Below are positions 9,756 to 23,120 of a stretch of DNA of 64,000 nt, in pieces. Every line of letters begins with the position of its first letter. Position 1 is the first letter of the stretch. The stretch is from Erpobdella octoculata (taxonomy: Eukaryota; Annelida; Clitellata; Hirudinida; Erpobdellidae). The position numbers and the translations under genes were made by a program. The stretch lies in assembly GCA_963978895.1 (NCBI GenBank), contig OZ022247.1, positions 2,347,369-2,411,368 of the forward strand. The letters run 5' to 3'. The notes below the pieces were generated by a model. That model saw only the letters and a program-made list of their open reading frames with translations, had not been told where the DNA came from and searched no databases.

Positions 9756-10849
9756 GTTTTCGATTTAATAATTACATTTGTATTGATCGTGTATCACATT
9801 GTAAATTTTCGGGTGTTTATGTGGACCAGAACGGGCACGTTGTTTTTTCCGGATTCATTTGACACCGCTTTGCTCCTATTGGTCATAGGCTCACGACTTA
9901 TTACCGCTGTACTCTTGACTCCTACTATAGAGAAAGAGCTACTGGGGTTAACACTACCGCGATCAATTTAACAACGCGCCAAACAAGAAAGACCGATTAG
10001 ATAAATCGATGGGTAATGAGTAAAAACCATTGATATAACAATGGTAAAAACAATATTTTGATTTGATTTTAAATCGTGCAAAATCATTTTCGCTTGTGGA
10101 AATTTGATTTCAAATAAAAATAAAAATCAGGCATTTTCAAATTATTTCAAATCAAAATAAAAAATCACATAATATGATTTAAATCACGATTTAAAATCAT
10201 TTGATTTCAAATCTTACCCAACACTGTATGTGGTTTTCTTGTTGAGAGATCTGCTGTTTTTATGCTTTTGTTTACTATTGTGACTTTTAAAACAAACATA
10301 GAGTTTTTACCTGTCCTTTACTTTTTACACCACTTTTAATAACATTGGCTTTCTTTTATTTTTGTTTGTTTGTATAAAGGTGGCCCTTTAGGGCAATGTC
10401 TTGTTTTATGTTTTCCTTTTTCTAGTTTTTTTTCGATGTGTGTAAGAAGTAAAATAAAAAAAATAATAAAAAAAATTATTTTGATATAAATAAAAATTCT
10501 AGCTGTAAATAAAATGAGAAAGTGAAACAATTAATGCTGGTGTAAAATATTAAAGCTGTTGGAGCACTTCAAGGAAAACAAAATGGTAGATAAGATGGAA
10601 ACAAATTTATGTATGCTAGTTTTATATACCATGCTTCAAGCTTAGTTGGATAAATTACATTTATAAAATAATATGTAGTATTGATCCTATGCAATGTAAT
10701 TTAACGTTTGCTTACAGTAATGTAATGCAAAATGATTAATAAAATGTTGTAGAATGTGATGTATCCCAATGTAATACAATGCAATGTAATTATCATTTGG
10801 CATAGATTTCTATAAAGGACAGACAGACAAGACAGACTCACAAACATTC

Positions 10850-10888
<39 letters not shown>

Positions 10889-10890
<2 letters not shown>

Positions 10891-10978
10891 ACTCTACTAG
10901 TAATCGAACCCACGTGTCTACGGCAACACCGCCTCGCCTAAATGCAAGCGCTCTTACCAACTGAGCCACCGACCATCC
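10889..10978 (-). mobile_element. tRNA-like SINE on the minus strand with a (TA)n tail
   Basis: Minus-strand A box GTGGCTCAGTTGGTAAGAGC (10969-10950) and B box GGTTCGATTAC (10910-10900) are correctly ordered. The anticodon-arm region is too long and unpaired for a working tRNA. The element ends in (TA)n at 10855-10888, which would be its 3' tail. It could alternatively be a tRNA pseudogene. Confidence 0.55.
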
Positions 10979-11572
10979 CCAAAAAAGGATGGCTAGAAGT
11001 CTCAGTCTTTCGGAGCTACTTATATATATATAATAAGTAATTGAAAATCAAGTCGTCTTGCACGGATCGAGTTTATACCAATAATATATAAAACAAAGTG
11101 AGCTCATTTAAAACTTAATGCAAATTTACCAATGAATAAATACCCCTTTATTTATTTTATATTATACAGGAAATAATTTCCAAGAAAGTTGTCGACCTTA
11201 AGTGGAGAGTTATTTTTAATAGAGTGCGTATGAACGAAAATTTACTCCCTCGCTATGTCAAAAACATGTTACCTATATACAGACCGAAGTTGAATGACGA
11301 CATGAATGCTGGAACATTTAAAAACTTGAACGCAATGACGCAAAGGAATTGTTTCGCCACGCTAAAAAAAAGAAAAAAGTTCGGCTTAGGTACACAAGTA
11401 CACATATATAGTCAGCCCATCACGCACGGGCCAGACAACAAACCTATCACCAAAACGGATAATAATTTCAAGTATCGCGATGTGTGCCCAGTGTGTCTAT
11501 GCATGCATGTGTGTGTGTGTGTGTACAGTTAAATAAATCAACAATGCAACATTCAATTCTCACAAATTAACG

Positions 11573-11845
11573 CTAATAAATAAATAAAGAGATGGACAAA
11601 GTCAACGCGAAGGCCACAGAAAAAGAAACGGTCGCTTTGGAAGCGTGCGACGGAGTTGGGCGAATGCTCATGCACTGCTTCATCATGATTTCGGAATTCT
11701 TAACGTTGCACGAGTTGGAGTCGGAGCAACAGAACTGGCACTTGTCTTTCTGGAACTTGGGCTCTGGGCAGGGCTCGTCAGGCCTTTGTGTCTCGCCAGG
11801 CAGGAAAGGGCTGCACGAGGTCATGGACACGTTTTGGACCAGGTC
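11573..11845 (-). CDS. Probable last exon of a Cys-rich, GPI-anchored (Ly6-like) protein
   Basis: The minus frame ends at a stop at 11573 and carries SCSPFLPGETQRPDEPCPEP, then CQFCCSDSNSCN, then a Ser/Thr stretch and a C-terminal hydrophobic tail (ATVSFSVAFALTLSISLFIY). CC-x(4,5)-CN followed by a hydrophobic C-terminus is the usual ending of Ly6/uPAR three-finger proteins with a GPI signal; that is family knowledge. I did not find the upstream exons with the remaining cysteines, so the exon start is approximate and the call tentative. A plus-strand frame at 11592-11900 overlaps it but has no recognisable features. Confidence 0.35.
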   Translation of the reverse strand, partial: DLVQNVSMTSCSPFLPGETQRPDEPCPEPKFQKDKCQFCCSDSNSCNVKNSEIMMKQCMSIRPTPSHASKATVSFSVAFALTLSISLFIY

Positions 11846-11978
11846 AAAAAGATACTTGAAAAAATTAAGAAATATTTATTTTAAAACAAAATTAATATGA
11901 AAATTTTAAATTAGGAAAAGCTTGGCAGCTTTCATTTCTAAATGCTTTTATAAACTTCTAATCTATGTTATTATTTTT

Positions 11979-12270
11979 ACACACTTTTACTTAACTTGAC
12001 TTCTCTGTCTGTCTGTCGTCAAATTTTGCAATCGATTTTAAACTAACTAGCTAGAGACTTAAAAATTTAAACATACCTCCGAACTAATTAACAATGCATT
12101 TTTATCAAATTTTCGAATTGATTGAAAAAAATTTAATTAAATAATTATTTGTAATATTTCCATCAAACTATTTATTGTCTATGCTAATATGCTCGTTGTT
12201 TATGCAACAGAATGTGGCCTACACAATCGATTACATAAAAGTGTGTTTTTAAAAAACTTTGTTTTTTTAT
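11979..12270. repeat. Dispersed repeat family A, copy 2
   Basis: Same ordered blocks as copies at 1736 and 58557. It is bounded by ACACACTTTT (11979-11988) and the reverse complement AAAAGTGTGT (12237-12246), suggesting short terminal inverted repeats of a ~270-bp non-autonomous element. It lacks coding capacity. Confidence 0.8.
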
Positions 12271-13055
12271 TCACTTGTTTCCAATCAATTGTTGAGTCTT
12301 TTTTTGTTCATAGATTTTCTTCAAATTTATATACATTCTTTTGCTTGAAGACCATGCAATATTCAATAATTAGTTTAGCAAAAAAGGGGGTTTCCAAAAA
12401 AAAGCAAAACACTGCTTTTAAAATTTTAATGATTCAGGTTATAGTATAGTATATAGTTTATCTTCTAAACAGTAAGTCTGGTTCAAAAATTTTATTACGT
12501 ACACTTAAATAATATTTTTAAGTCTTCAGTACATTTGTACATAAGCGGTTTAAACAAAAATTTATGTTTCCTAGATGTCGCATCAATATATGTTCTCATA
12601 AAACCTGCAATAGACAATGTGACAGAATTGCAAAAATATTCTAGCTGTCGATTGTCAATATATAAACGATTTTAAAAAATACGAAGTTTTTTACGGTTCA
12701 CTTGTTACTTATGGCAACTTAATTTTTGGTGGTCAATCCTGAGAGTTTCAGAAAATCCGTAGGCAATGCCCAGTTCTGATAAAAACACCCCGCTACATCT
12801 AATAGCAACTGACTAGAACTATGATGGAATACAAGATTTAAGTGCTTAGAATCATAATAAACATACAACTATAACAAGAAGACTAACATAACACTTTACT
12901 GAACGGCAGCTTTTTTTATAACACTCGCTGCAACCGCAGGTTATTGTCGGCATCTAGATTGAATGGAAAAAAATTATGAAAAGTTTTAAAATGTATTAAC
13001 ATATATTTGTATATATTATTTTTACATTAAAAAATAAATACTAAAAAAATTTAAA
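12271..13055. other. AT-rich intergenic stretch
   Basis: No gene, RNA gene or clear repeat was recognised. It forms the 3' flank of the minus-strand mucin-like gene. Confidence 0.5.
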
Positions 13056-15321
13056 TCAAACCCTTTCAGATGTTGTCTTTGTGACTTCGTGGCTAATGTT
13101 AAAGCTAGACGTCGAGGTTCCGATGCTGACATCGTGGCTGGAAGTCGATGTTTTAATGCTGACATCGTGGCTGGAAGTCGATGTCTCGATGCTGACATCG
13201 TGGCTGGAAGTCGATGTTTCAATGCTGTCATCGTGGCTGGAAGTCGATGTTCCGATGCTGACATCGTGGCTGGAAGTCGATGTTCCGATGCTGACATCGT
13301 GGCTGGAAGTCGATGTCTCGATGCTGACATCGTGGCTGGAAGTCGATGTCGCGATGCTTGCATCGTGGCTGGAAGTCGAGTTCTTGTTGTTGCCATCGTG
13401 GCTGGAAGTCGATGTCTCGATGCTGACATTGTGGCTGGAAGTCGATGTCTCGATGCTGACATTGTGGCTGGAAGTCGATGTCTCGATGCTGACATCGTGG
13501 CTGGAAGTCGATGTCTCGATGCTGACATCGTGGCTGGAAGTCGATGTTCCGATGCTGACATCGTGGCTGGAAGTCGATGTCTCGATGCTGACATCGTGGC
13601 TGGAAGTCGATGTCGCGATGCTTGCATCGTGGCTGGAAGTCGAGTTCTTGTTGTTGCCATCGTGGCTGGAAGTCGATGTCTCGATGCTGACATTGTGGCT
13701 GGAAGTCGATGTCTCGATGCTGACATTGTGGCTGGAAGTCGATGTCTCGATGCTGACATCGTGGCTGGAAGTCGATGTCTCGATGCTGACATCGTGGCTG
13801 GAAGTCGATGTTCCGATGCTGACATCGTGGCTGGAAGTCGATGTTCCGATGCTGACATCGTGGCTGGAAGTCGATCTCTCGATGCTTGCATCGTGGCTGG
13901 AAGTCGATTCGATGTTGTCATCGTGGCTAGAAGTCGATGTCTCAATGCTGATATCGTGGCTGAAAGTCGAGTTTTCGTTGTTGACATCGTGGCTGGAAGT
14001 CGATGTTTCGATGCTTGCATCTTGACTAGAAGTTGATGTTACGATGCCGTTATCGGTGCTTTCAGCATAAGCACCACTAAATCCTTCAGTGACAGGAGAG
14101 CTATCAAAATTGCCATCGTGGCTGGAAGTCGATGTTTCGATGCTGAAATCGTGGCTAGAAGTCAAATTCTCGTTGCTGGCATCGTGGCTGGAAGTCGATG
14201 TCTCGATGCTGACATCATGGGTAAAGGTTGAGTTCTTGTTGCTGTCATCGTGGCTGGAAGTCGATGTTTCAATGCTTGCATCTTGACTAGAAGTTGATGT
14301 TACGATGCCGTTATCGGTGCTTTCAGCATAAGCACCACTGAAGGATTCAGTGACAGGAGAGCTATCGAAATTAGTGATGTCGATATCTGTACGATGAATA
14401 TCCGTCTGAACGATGCTGTTACTTGTAGCTGCTTGTTCGAGAGTACTGCTTGACAAGCTATCAGTTAGTTCCACGACGGTGAAGTACTCTGTAATATTTT
14501 GAGATGTCGGTTCAACAGGTTTGCTGGTTATGTCACGGTATGTATCCGTGGTAAGTAAGCCGGAATCACCTTTACTGAAAAAAATGAGGTTTTTAAATTT
14601 CTTGTTTCATTGATAAGAGTCAGAGAACTGCACAGGCCGGGCCAGACCTTAATTTTTAGGGTTTTCAAATCGGCCAAACATCAGTCAGGCCAGACCGGGC
14701 CGAGCCAAAATTTTTTGCTAAGTATAGGGATTTTAGGTTTGTAAAATAGGCCGGGCCCAAATTAAACCGGGACGGGTCGAGATGAGTAGCCGACTGGCCG
14801 GATCGGACCGGCTCGTGCAGTACTTTAATAGGAGTGTCGTCTAACTTGGTGACTGAACTTTCGCTTTGTAATTGCGTATTTTCTATCATACTTGAGATGT
14901 CGATAGTCGAGATTGAACTGTCGGGACTAGTATTATCAAGTATATATGACGATATATCCTTGTTTTTATTGGTACCGGTCGTGATAATGGAACTGGTCCA
15001 GAAGAGAGTTGAAAGCTCGCTTGATTGAGTAGAATCTCTGGACGAAGTGTCAACAGAGAAATCGGTAGTCTCCTCAGTGGAAAGTAAATCAGGAAAACTC
15101 CAGATGGTTGAATCAATTGATCGGAAAGTTTCACCATCATTCTTGAGGACGTTGCTCGTTGACGACTCTGACTCTGGTACGATTGGCCCAGGTGAGACCA
15201 CAGTGCCAATCGAGGCCAACTTCGGATCTGTCTCAGGTTTTTCAGTTGTGAGATCCAATTGTGCCGAAATGCACACCGTTACGAGACAGAGAGCAACTAA
15301 CAAATGGATAATTTTGGCCAT
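13056..15321 (-). CDS. Secreted mucin-like Ser/Thr-rich protein built on an 11-residue tandem repeat
   Basis: Exon 1 starts at ATG 15321 and reads to about 14824 (possible donor AAA|GTACTG). It has a clear signal peptide (MAKIIHLLVALCLVTVCIS, residues 1 to about 20) followed by a Ser/Thr-rich stretch. Exon 2 starts after CAG at about 14574 and runs to the stop at 13056. It has a short unique region (ITSKPVEPTSQNITEYF), a duplicated FDSSPVTESFSGAYAESTDN module, and about 30 copies of HDVSIETSTSS. The composition predicts dense O-glycosylation, as in mucin-type or structural secreted proteins. No anchor is seen. The phases of the two exons do not agree (0 versus 2), and a GC-rich repeat sits in the intron at the exon 1 boundary, so a small exon may be missing or the gene damaged. 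Confidence 0.65.
13090..14300. repeat. 33-bp coding minisatellite with higher-order structure
   Basis: About 30 tandem units of 33 bp (CATCGTGGCTGGAAGTCGAT core) fill exon 2 of the mucin-like gene. Two consecutive blocks of eight units (264 bp each) share the same variant order: GNNKN, ASIAT, VSIET, VSIGT and so on, ending in two NVSIET units. That shows block-wise duplication. Single-base variants keep the reading frame. Confidence 0.95.
14636..14823. mobile_element. Short GC-rich non-autonomous element at the exon 1/intron 1 border
   Basis: Ends are GCACAGGCCGGGCC on the left and the reverse complement of GCACGAGCCGGTCC on the right, i.e. imperfect terminal inverted repeats. Internal GGCCGGGCC-type motifs contrast with the AT-rich surroundings. 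No clean target duplication was found. A small MITE is the best guess. Confidence 0.45.
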
Positions 15322-15599
15322 CTTTTTATTTTATTTTGATATGAATTAACTGGAAAAATCGTTTTTTAAATTATCCAGTCGAGTTTTCTGTAAAATATCA
15401 TTAAATAAATATCGGTTAATTAAATAGTATTTCTTAACTACGTTAACTTAAATACATCTTAACTAAAAAAAAAGCTAACTTTTTAATGTGTACCTTTCAC
15501 GTTAGGAACTGCAGTGTTACAATGTTAATCGCGATTAAACGAGTTTGATAGCGGCGCACCACTATTTATCGTGGCATGTGCCGCGAGACCACGGCAGGA

Positions 15600-16150
<551 letters not shown>

Positions 16151-16574
16151 GATGATGGAAAAGTACAAAAAATAGGCTTTTTGAAAAACAGTATTGTAGT
16201 AAGAAAATATTAAAAAGATGAAAAATATAATAAATAATAAATTATAATTACAAATAACCAAAAGAAGAGATGGCATCAAGTCAATGAACATAAAAGACCA
16301 TACATGCGAATGTGTGGGATAGCAAATTAAGTGCTACAAAAAATTTTCCGTCTGATGAAATGCATTGCTTTTTCCAGACTTTGCACTTGTCCAGCGATAA
16401 CCTACTAACACTGGCGTATTTGGTGGGGCCATCCTGCCATGCCCCCCTTTGTGCGCGGCGCAATTTTTGCACCGTGGAAAATGTGGAAACTTGTCCAATA
16501 GTACTATAAAAAAACTTATAGTACTTTAAAAAAAACTTATAATACTTTAAAAAAAAACTTATTTCTTGCCATTC

Positions 16575-17010
16575 ATTGACACCTGCATCACACAACTGAT
16601 GGAAAGATTTAAAAATCACATCTAAGCAGCCGGTCAGATTAGTGCACTTCTGCCAGATTATGTCACTAAAATCTCTTTTAAAGAAATTGAAAAGGATGGT
16701 AAGTTGTACCATAGATTTTTGCATGGCGATGGATTGATCTCTCTGGAAACGGAATACCTGACATGGAAACGGTATTGGGATCATCAGGAAGAGAAAACGC
16801 TAGCCGGTAACATGATGGTTGCGCTCAAAATCGGCTGTGGAAATGTGGTAATGCCCAGCTGTGACAAAACAACTCCACGTTTTGCAACACTGCCGGTCGC
16901 CACCGCGCACGGCGAAAAATCAATTAATTAATATGGTTCCTTGAAATTTATAAACAGTTACTTGAGGTCGACAATGTGCGAAGACAGGCTAAATGGTCTT
17001 AACCATTATT
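16575..17010 (+). pseudogene. hAT transposase C-terminal fossil
   Basis: In one frame this gives DTCITQLMERFKNHI, a stop, AAGQISALLPDYVTKISFKE, a WKRYW segment and FATLPVATAHGEKSIN. After a frame change comes FINSYLRSTMCEDRLNGL. This is the usual order in hAT transposases: the end of the RNase H-like fold, then the dimerisation domain with the LPVTTA-x-ERSFS and YLRSTM-x-x-DRLNGLA motifs. Stops and shifts show it is inactive. It is a different lineage from the copies at 1-1116 and 46 kb. Confidence 0.75.
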
Positions 17011-17838
17011 TTTTTTACTTTGTGTATGATAACCAAATTTGTCAACCCCTAAAATTCCTAATGAGGCAATGCAACCTGTGCCCATTTGGTCCAACCATTT
17101 ATTTTTATTCGGCAAACGCCAGTGCCTATTAATATCGATTCAGTTGGTTAAAAACTGCTTGTTGGCTCGCCCTGTGGACGCCTTAGCTGTACGCTTGTGG
17201 CTTCATTTCCGTAGAAATGGTTAGTAGTCTATTACCCACATCACCCTGATCCACGCACATTTATCTATTAAATTCATTTATCTATTATATTATACAACAT
17301 AACAACGTGTATAATGCTGCCGTTATGCTGAGTACAGAAGTATAATTAAGAAGTTTTGACTTTGAATTTAAATTTATTGAAAGCTCTTTGATATTCCATG
17401 GTTCGAATATCTTTCTCTCTTTTTTTTTAATTTCTCTCTCTCTCTCTTGATTTTTCTTTCCTCTCTCTCTTTTCTTATCATCTCTTTTACTTTCCTTTTC
17501 TTTGCTTCTCCATTGCGATGATGCTCTCCTCCATCCAATGCGGACGCAGCAGGCGCGGATCCGCAAAATGGCACACTTTCTTGTTTTTGCGCGATTGCAA
17601 TATTTAACCTGAAAACAGGCGGGCACTATTTACTTGTCGGGTGATGAACGGCCTGCTTGTTGACACTGGATTAAAAGGCGCAGCATTACAGCCGGAAGTT
17701 GAAGGGAATGGAGATGTGGTGGTAGCGATTCAGATTAACCATCTCTCACTCACTTTCTCTTTCTTACTCATTCTCTCTTTTCTTCTCTCTATCTTTCCCA
17801 CACAAACGCACCTTGTTTTTTGGCTATTTTTAGTGTTT

Positions 17839-17929
<91 letters not shown>

Positions 17930-18685
17930 TATGTCTGTATGTATGTATATACGTTAGCAATTTCACATAACGCGGTGGCCGCGGTGGTCAGCAGTTGATC
18001 AAATGGGTGCGAACGGACGTTTAATAAAAGTTATTAAACATTTGTACACTGTCAGTCCTATAGATCCAAAACGTTTGACCTAAACTTATAATGCAAGATT
18101 GCATCAAACATTACTCTGGAAACATGGCAAAGTATTGAAGCTGTCTTTTAGAGGCATGGCATTAACTGTAGTGATTTTAATTCGCTTGAACCAGGTTCGA
18201 TCCAAACCATTGAACATTTCTTTTATATTGATGAGCAGGTAGAGCAATCAAGCTGTCTAATTAGCACCTTTAATTATTTATTTGTCTAGATATGTTTTTG
18301 TATTTTTTGATTTTTTTTGGGAGCGTGTCTCTAGCCATTGAAGAAAGATGATTTGCTTTTGATTTTAAATGAATAGAGATAGGAACGTTCCGCGCATTGA
18401 AAAATCGAATAATGACCTTTATTGCAAATTTCTTGATGCACTTCAAATGTTAAAATTGAATATTAAAAATCGAACCGAAATGTAATTGCTCGAGTCGATG
18501 GGCACATTAAAGCATATCCGATGATGATGAGATCAATTAAAATTTCAATTTCCTGGTCGGTCTCTTGTGAACAAGAGTCAATAAAGTGAGAGAGAGAAAA
18601 AAACAGACATACAAGCAAGCTGATAGACAGATATACAGATATACAGAGATACAGACCGACGCACGAGTTAAATTAAATAAAGTAT

Positions 18686-18719
<34 letters not shown>

Positions 18720-19080
18720 TAATGAGTTGTCATCCATTTAAGCTTATGCCAAAGGTTTCAGACCTCTATAGCTACCCGTTAAGCTGATTAAAATTGGTTA
18801 CAAGATTCCGCCTAAACAGACATCAGACAGCAAAAAAAAACTAAGCTAATTAAATTTAACGCATGTGAAATAAAATATGTCTTCATTTTATTATATCAAC
18901 GATGCAATATGACCAAAAATGCTGTAACGCAGACTTTATATTGCACACAATAATTGTGTCTGTTTGGCTGGCTGTAAACAAAATTTAAAAAACGGACCAA
19001 GTCACTGTAACTTGGTATCATGTTACATCTTTGTGGTTTACATTATTATCAATATTTTTTTTCATTCCCTCCGGATTGCT
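17011..19080. other. Intergenic stretch with CT-rich tract and (TA)n
   Basis: No gene is supported. It contains a CT-rich tract at 17400-17480, (TA)n at about 17840-17923, a CAGACATAC-type degenerate repeat near 18600-18660 and a short (AAT/ATT)n fold-back at 18688-18720. Confidence 0.6.
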
Positions 19081-19630
19081 GTGATGGCGATGATGGTGAT
19101 TATGATTATTATTATTATTATGGTTATTATTATTTATACATCTGGATAAAGGTGATGATGGTGATTATGATTATTATCATTATGATTATTATTATTTATA
19201 CATTTGGATAAAGGTGATGATGGTGATTATGATTATTATCATTATGATTATTATTATTTATACATCTGGATAAAGGTGATGATGGTGATTATGATTATTA
19301 TTTTTATTATTATTTTAATTTATACATTTGGATAAAGGTGATGATGGTGATTATGATTATTATCATTATGATTATTATTATTTATACATCTGGATAAAGG
19401 TGATGATGGTGATTATGATTATTATTTTTATTATTATTTTAATTTATACATCTGGATAAAGGAGATGATGGTGATTATGATTATGATTATTATCATTATT
19501 ATTTATACATCTGGATAAAGGTGATGATGGTGATTATGATTATTATTATTATTAATTTATACATCTGGATAAAGGTGATGATGGTGATTATGATTATGAT
19601 TATTATTATTAATTTATACATCTGGATAAC
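19078..19630. repeat. ~60-bp minisatellite with nested GAT/ATT microsatellite
   Basis: About nine tandem units, each containing TTATACATCTGGATAAAGG then TGATGATGGTGATTATGATT and a variable ATT run. Units differ mainly in the length of the ATT run. Confidence 0.9.
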
Positions 19631-20476
19631 GCATGCTCGCTCCAGAAACACGCTAATAAAAAAAAAAGGAGTAAATAGCGCCAAGCGGGAGGCGAATGTA
19701 ATTTTGTTGCAATATATTCTTCTTCTCATCATCACGAGGCAGTCTGCTATGAAAAATGTTCAACTGTGATTGCGCACTAGGGACGTTTCCCTCCACGGAT
19801 GGGGGGGTGTAGATTATTTGACAGGGCCATGGAGTGACAAGTCACGGGTAGGCAGAGAAAAGGGGAATCATCCCGTGCCATTTTCCTCCTAAACGTCGAG
19901 AAAGCTTTTTACCTATATTATTAACAATTTACTAAATTACGTTTTGCCTTCTTTTTAAGTTTTTGTTTGCCTCGAAATCTCTCATTCTTGTTTTTGTTGA
20001 CTTTCACCTGTCCGGATCTCCATGGGATGTACGACAGACAATGTGATAATGACGACAAAAACTCTCAACGTCATAGTAATTATAAACATTAAACATGTTT
20101 TCCTTATTAGAGCATTTCTTAAAAACTTGCTTTTAATTTGTTAAATTATAATTACTACTTGTTTAATGGAGCTACAGCCAGGTTGTCCTTGACAATGACG
20201 AACCCAGGCCCTAGGGACTAGGGGGTCACAGGAGACCAGTCAGAGGATTGAAAACGAGAGGAAATTGAAGAGTGAAAATAACAACACTACTAAACGGCTG
20301 AGCGGAAAGAGATTTTTGCGATCAAATTGATCAAATTTTGATGTTTTTAGAAAGAGATTGCGCTTTTTTTTGTGTGCGAGACAACTACACTGCACTTTCG
20401 AAGAAGAAGAGCCTGTTATTGTTCAAGGGCACTGTATTATGAAAAAGCACAATTGCCTGCCTGCGGTGAGGTTACC

Positions 20477-20613
<137 letters not shown>

Positions 20614-21526
20614 CAAAGATATAAATAGCTAAAGTGCTGTCATCTATTTAGATTTATCTTTAAATCTAAATACATGATAATTGCGACCGGCTATATCCAT
20701 GAATGATTTTTCGTTGAATTATTGTTGTATTATCGATGTTTTGGTTGTATGTTCAATCATTTTCATCACCTTGAAGTATGTGCAGTCGGCAGCATCGTAC
20801 ATTTTTGTCCTGCCAACTGTTACCCAACCGTCACATGGCTTAATTAATATTTTTCTTATTTTAATTATCAACGTATGTTTGTAATTATGTTTTTTATAAT
20901 TATATCGATTAATAGAAGGCTATTATTTTATATCAATATTTAATTAAATCTGCACTATGACAAAACCTAAAAGAATATTGACGCATACCGCTGCCCTAGC
21001 CCTAAACTTTGCAACACCAGGTCTGAACTAGAACTCCTATATAATTACGCTTTTTAACCTACCATTTCTCAAATCATACTTACTTTCTGACAGCATTCCT
21101 TTTGGGATCTTCCAGTCATTCGATAGAATGTACATCAAGTCATCCGCTTCATTTAGCGTACGTTCAATCCATCCGATCTATAAGTGCCGTGTTATTGACA
21201 GTGCGGTGCCTCTTTAGTATTTCTAGTATACACTAGTATATCTGCTCTCAAAGAGAGGCACGTTTTCATCAATTTAGTTGCAATCGATTTTATTGCATTG
21301 TATAAAATAATAAAAGTTGTTTTCAATGTAAACATTTGTTATGACATACATTAGTAATAAACCAAAAGATATTATCACATCATTTAATAAACGCTCTTTT
21401 GGTTTTCAAATTTGCAGGCGTATTGAAAATGTTTGATAACTTTTGGATGCATTTTGCAACTGATGAAAAAAACATTTAGTAAAATGTATGCGTTCCTTCA
21501 ACCTCCAGCCTATGATGCCCCAGCAG

Positions 21527-23026
21527 TAGACCCCTCAGCCGCCGGTTTAGCCGGCCGAGCCGAGCCGCGAAAGTGCGAAGCCGCCGCCGGCCGCAAAAAT
21601 CGGGGCTAAGCTGCAAGCCGGCCACAAAAAAATTAAGCCTCGCCAGCCGCAAAAATCGGGGCTAGCCGTGATTTAAAAAAATTTTAATTATAATTTTCTT
21701 AAATTAATTATTTCTTCATAGCCACAATCAAAATCATAAACTTTACAGCAATACAAAGCGTTCTCACCATTAATGTCTATGGTTTTCGCGCATTACAAGT
21801 TCTGGCTGTCAATGACAATGCAACTTTAGCAAAAAAGATCAGATGCAGAAAAATTACAACTTGAGCTCGATGGATATCTAGCAAGCACTATTATTGGTGA
21901 AGATTTAATAGCAAAATATTCAGCAAATCCACTCTTCTATTGGGCAGATATTGTTATGACCTATCCCATACTGTAGCAGTAGCAGCTTGCTTCTTTGTAT
22001 CTTGTAAACCTTAGGCTGGCTATAGACCCAGCTCTACCCTGGTGGGGGAGGGTGGTTATGTGGACTTTTTTAGAGGAGATTCAATAGTACATGAATCCAC
22101 TTGTTTGCCTCAAATTTGGTGGTGGGTGTGGCGTTTACAAGTTCTTATAGTAGGTAAACTACTAGACATAACTCAGTTCAAATGTTAATTATGAACTTGA
22201 ATTAATAGCTAAATAGTCTTAAGTCACTGTTACTTTAAAAAATTAAAAAAAAAATTTTTTTATATTAAAACCTTTGAAAAATATAAAAAATAACTCGAAA
22301 AATCACAGAAAGTTAAAGACTCTTCTCCCCGTTGGTGGGATGATGCTGGTAATGAAAACCTTTTAAAGCTAGTACAGTAGTACATGAATCCACTTGTATG
22401 ATTTGATTTTGATGATGTATTTTGCGTTATCGGCCATTTTGTAAAATGGCCAATTATAGTTTCAAAAGTAATCACAGTCAAAATTTAACCTATGAACAAA
22501 AACAAGTAAATTAAAAACGAATTTTTAAAACCCAATTCTTTTATATGTAATTAAAACACAAATTTTGCAATCAATTTTTTGCAAACACATATACATAAAT
22601 TCCTAGATAAAAAAATATAATAAACACACACACGTACACATATACATAAATATATATAAATTAATTAAAATTAACTAAATTAATTGACTTATTGTAAAAC
22701 TAATAATTGAATATTGCATTGTCTTCTATTTTGAGCATGTATGCAAAATTTGAAAAAAAATCTATCATCAGGAAGTGACTCAAAAATTGATTGCAAGATT
22801 TGAAACAGACAGAGAAACAAACAGACAGACAGAGAAACAAACAGACAGACAGAGAAACAAACAGACAGACAGAGAAACAGAGACGACGAGTTAATAAAAG
22901 CATTGGTAATAAAATAAAAATTAGTCCCAATTCAGTAGCAGGGTTAATCTGCAATGGGAAGCGATCAAGCTTTTGCCCTTCTAAACTGAATAAAATAAAT
23001 TTTTTCTACATGATACATGACTACAA

Positions 23027-23120
<94 letters not shown>

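Noticed and set aside
10060..10235. AAATCAAATG/ATTTGAAATC-rich stretch ending ACCCAACACTG
   Set aside because: It looks like one end of a small DNA transposon, but I could not find the matching other end or a target duplication, so I did not call an element.
10889..10978. Functional tRNA gene
   Set aside because: A and B boxes are present, but the anticodon arm and acceptor stem do not pair and a (TA)n tail follows; a SINE or pseudogene fits better.
11592..11900. Plus-strand frame of 102 codons
   Set aside because: Overlaps the minus-strand Cys-rich exon, has no recognisable feature and an ordinary composition.
13081..14036. Plus-strand frames of about 315 codons
   Set aside because: They read the antisense of the 33-bp coding minisatellite. 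The minus strand has a signal peptide exon and Ser/Thr-rich mucin composition, so it is preferred.
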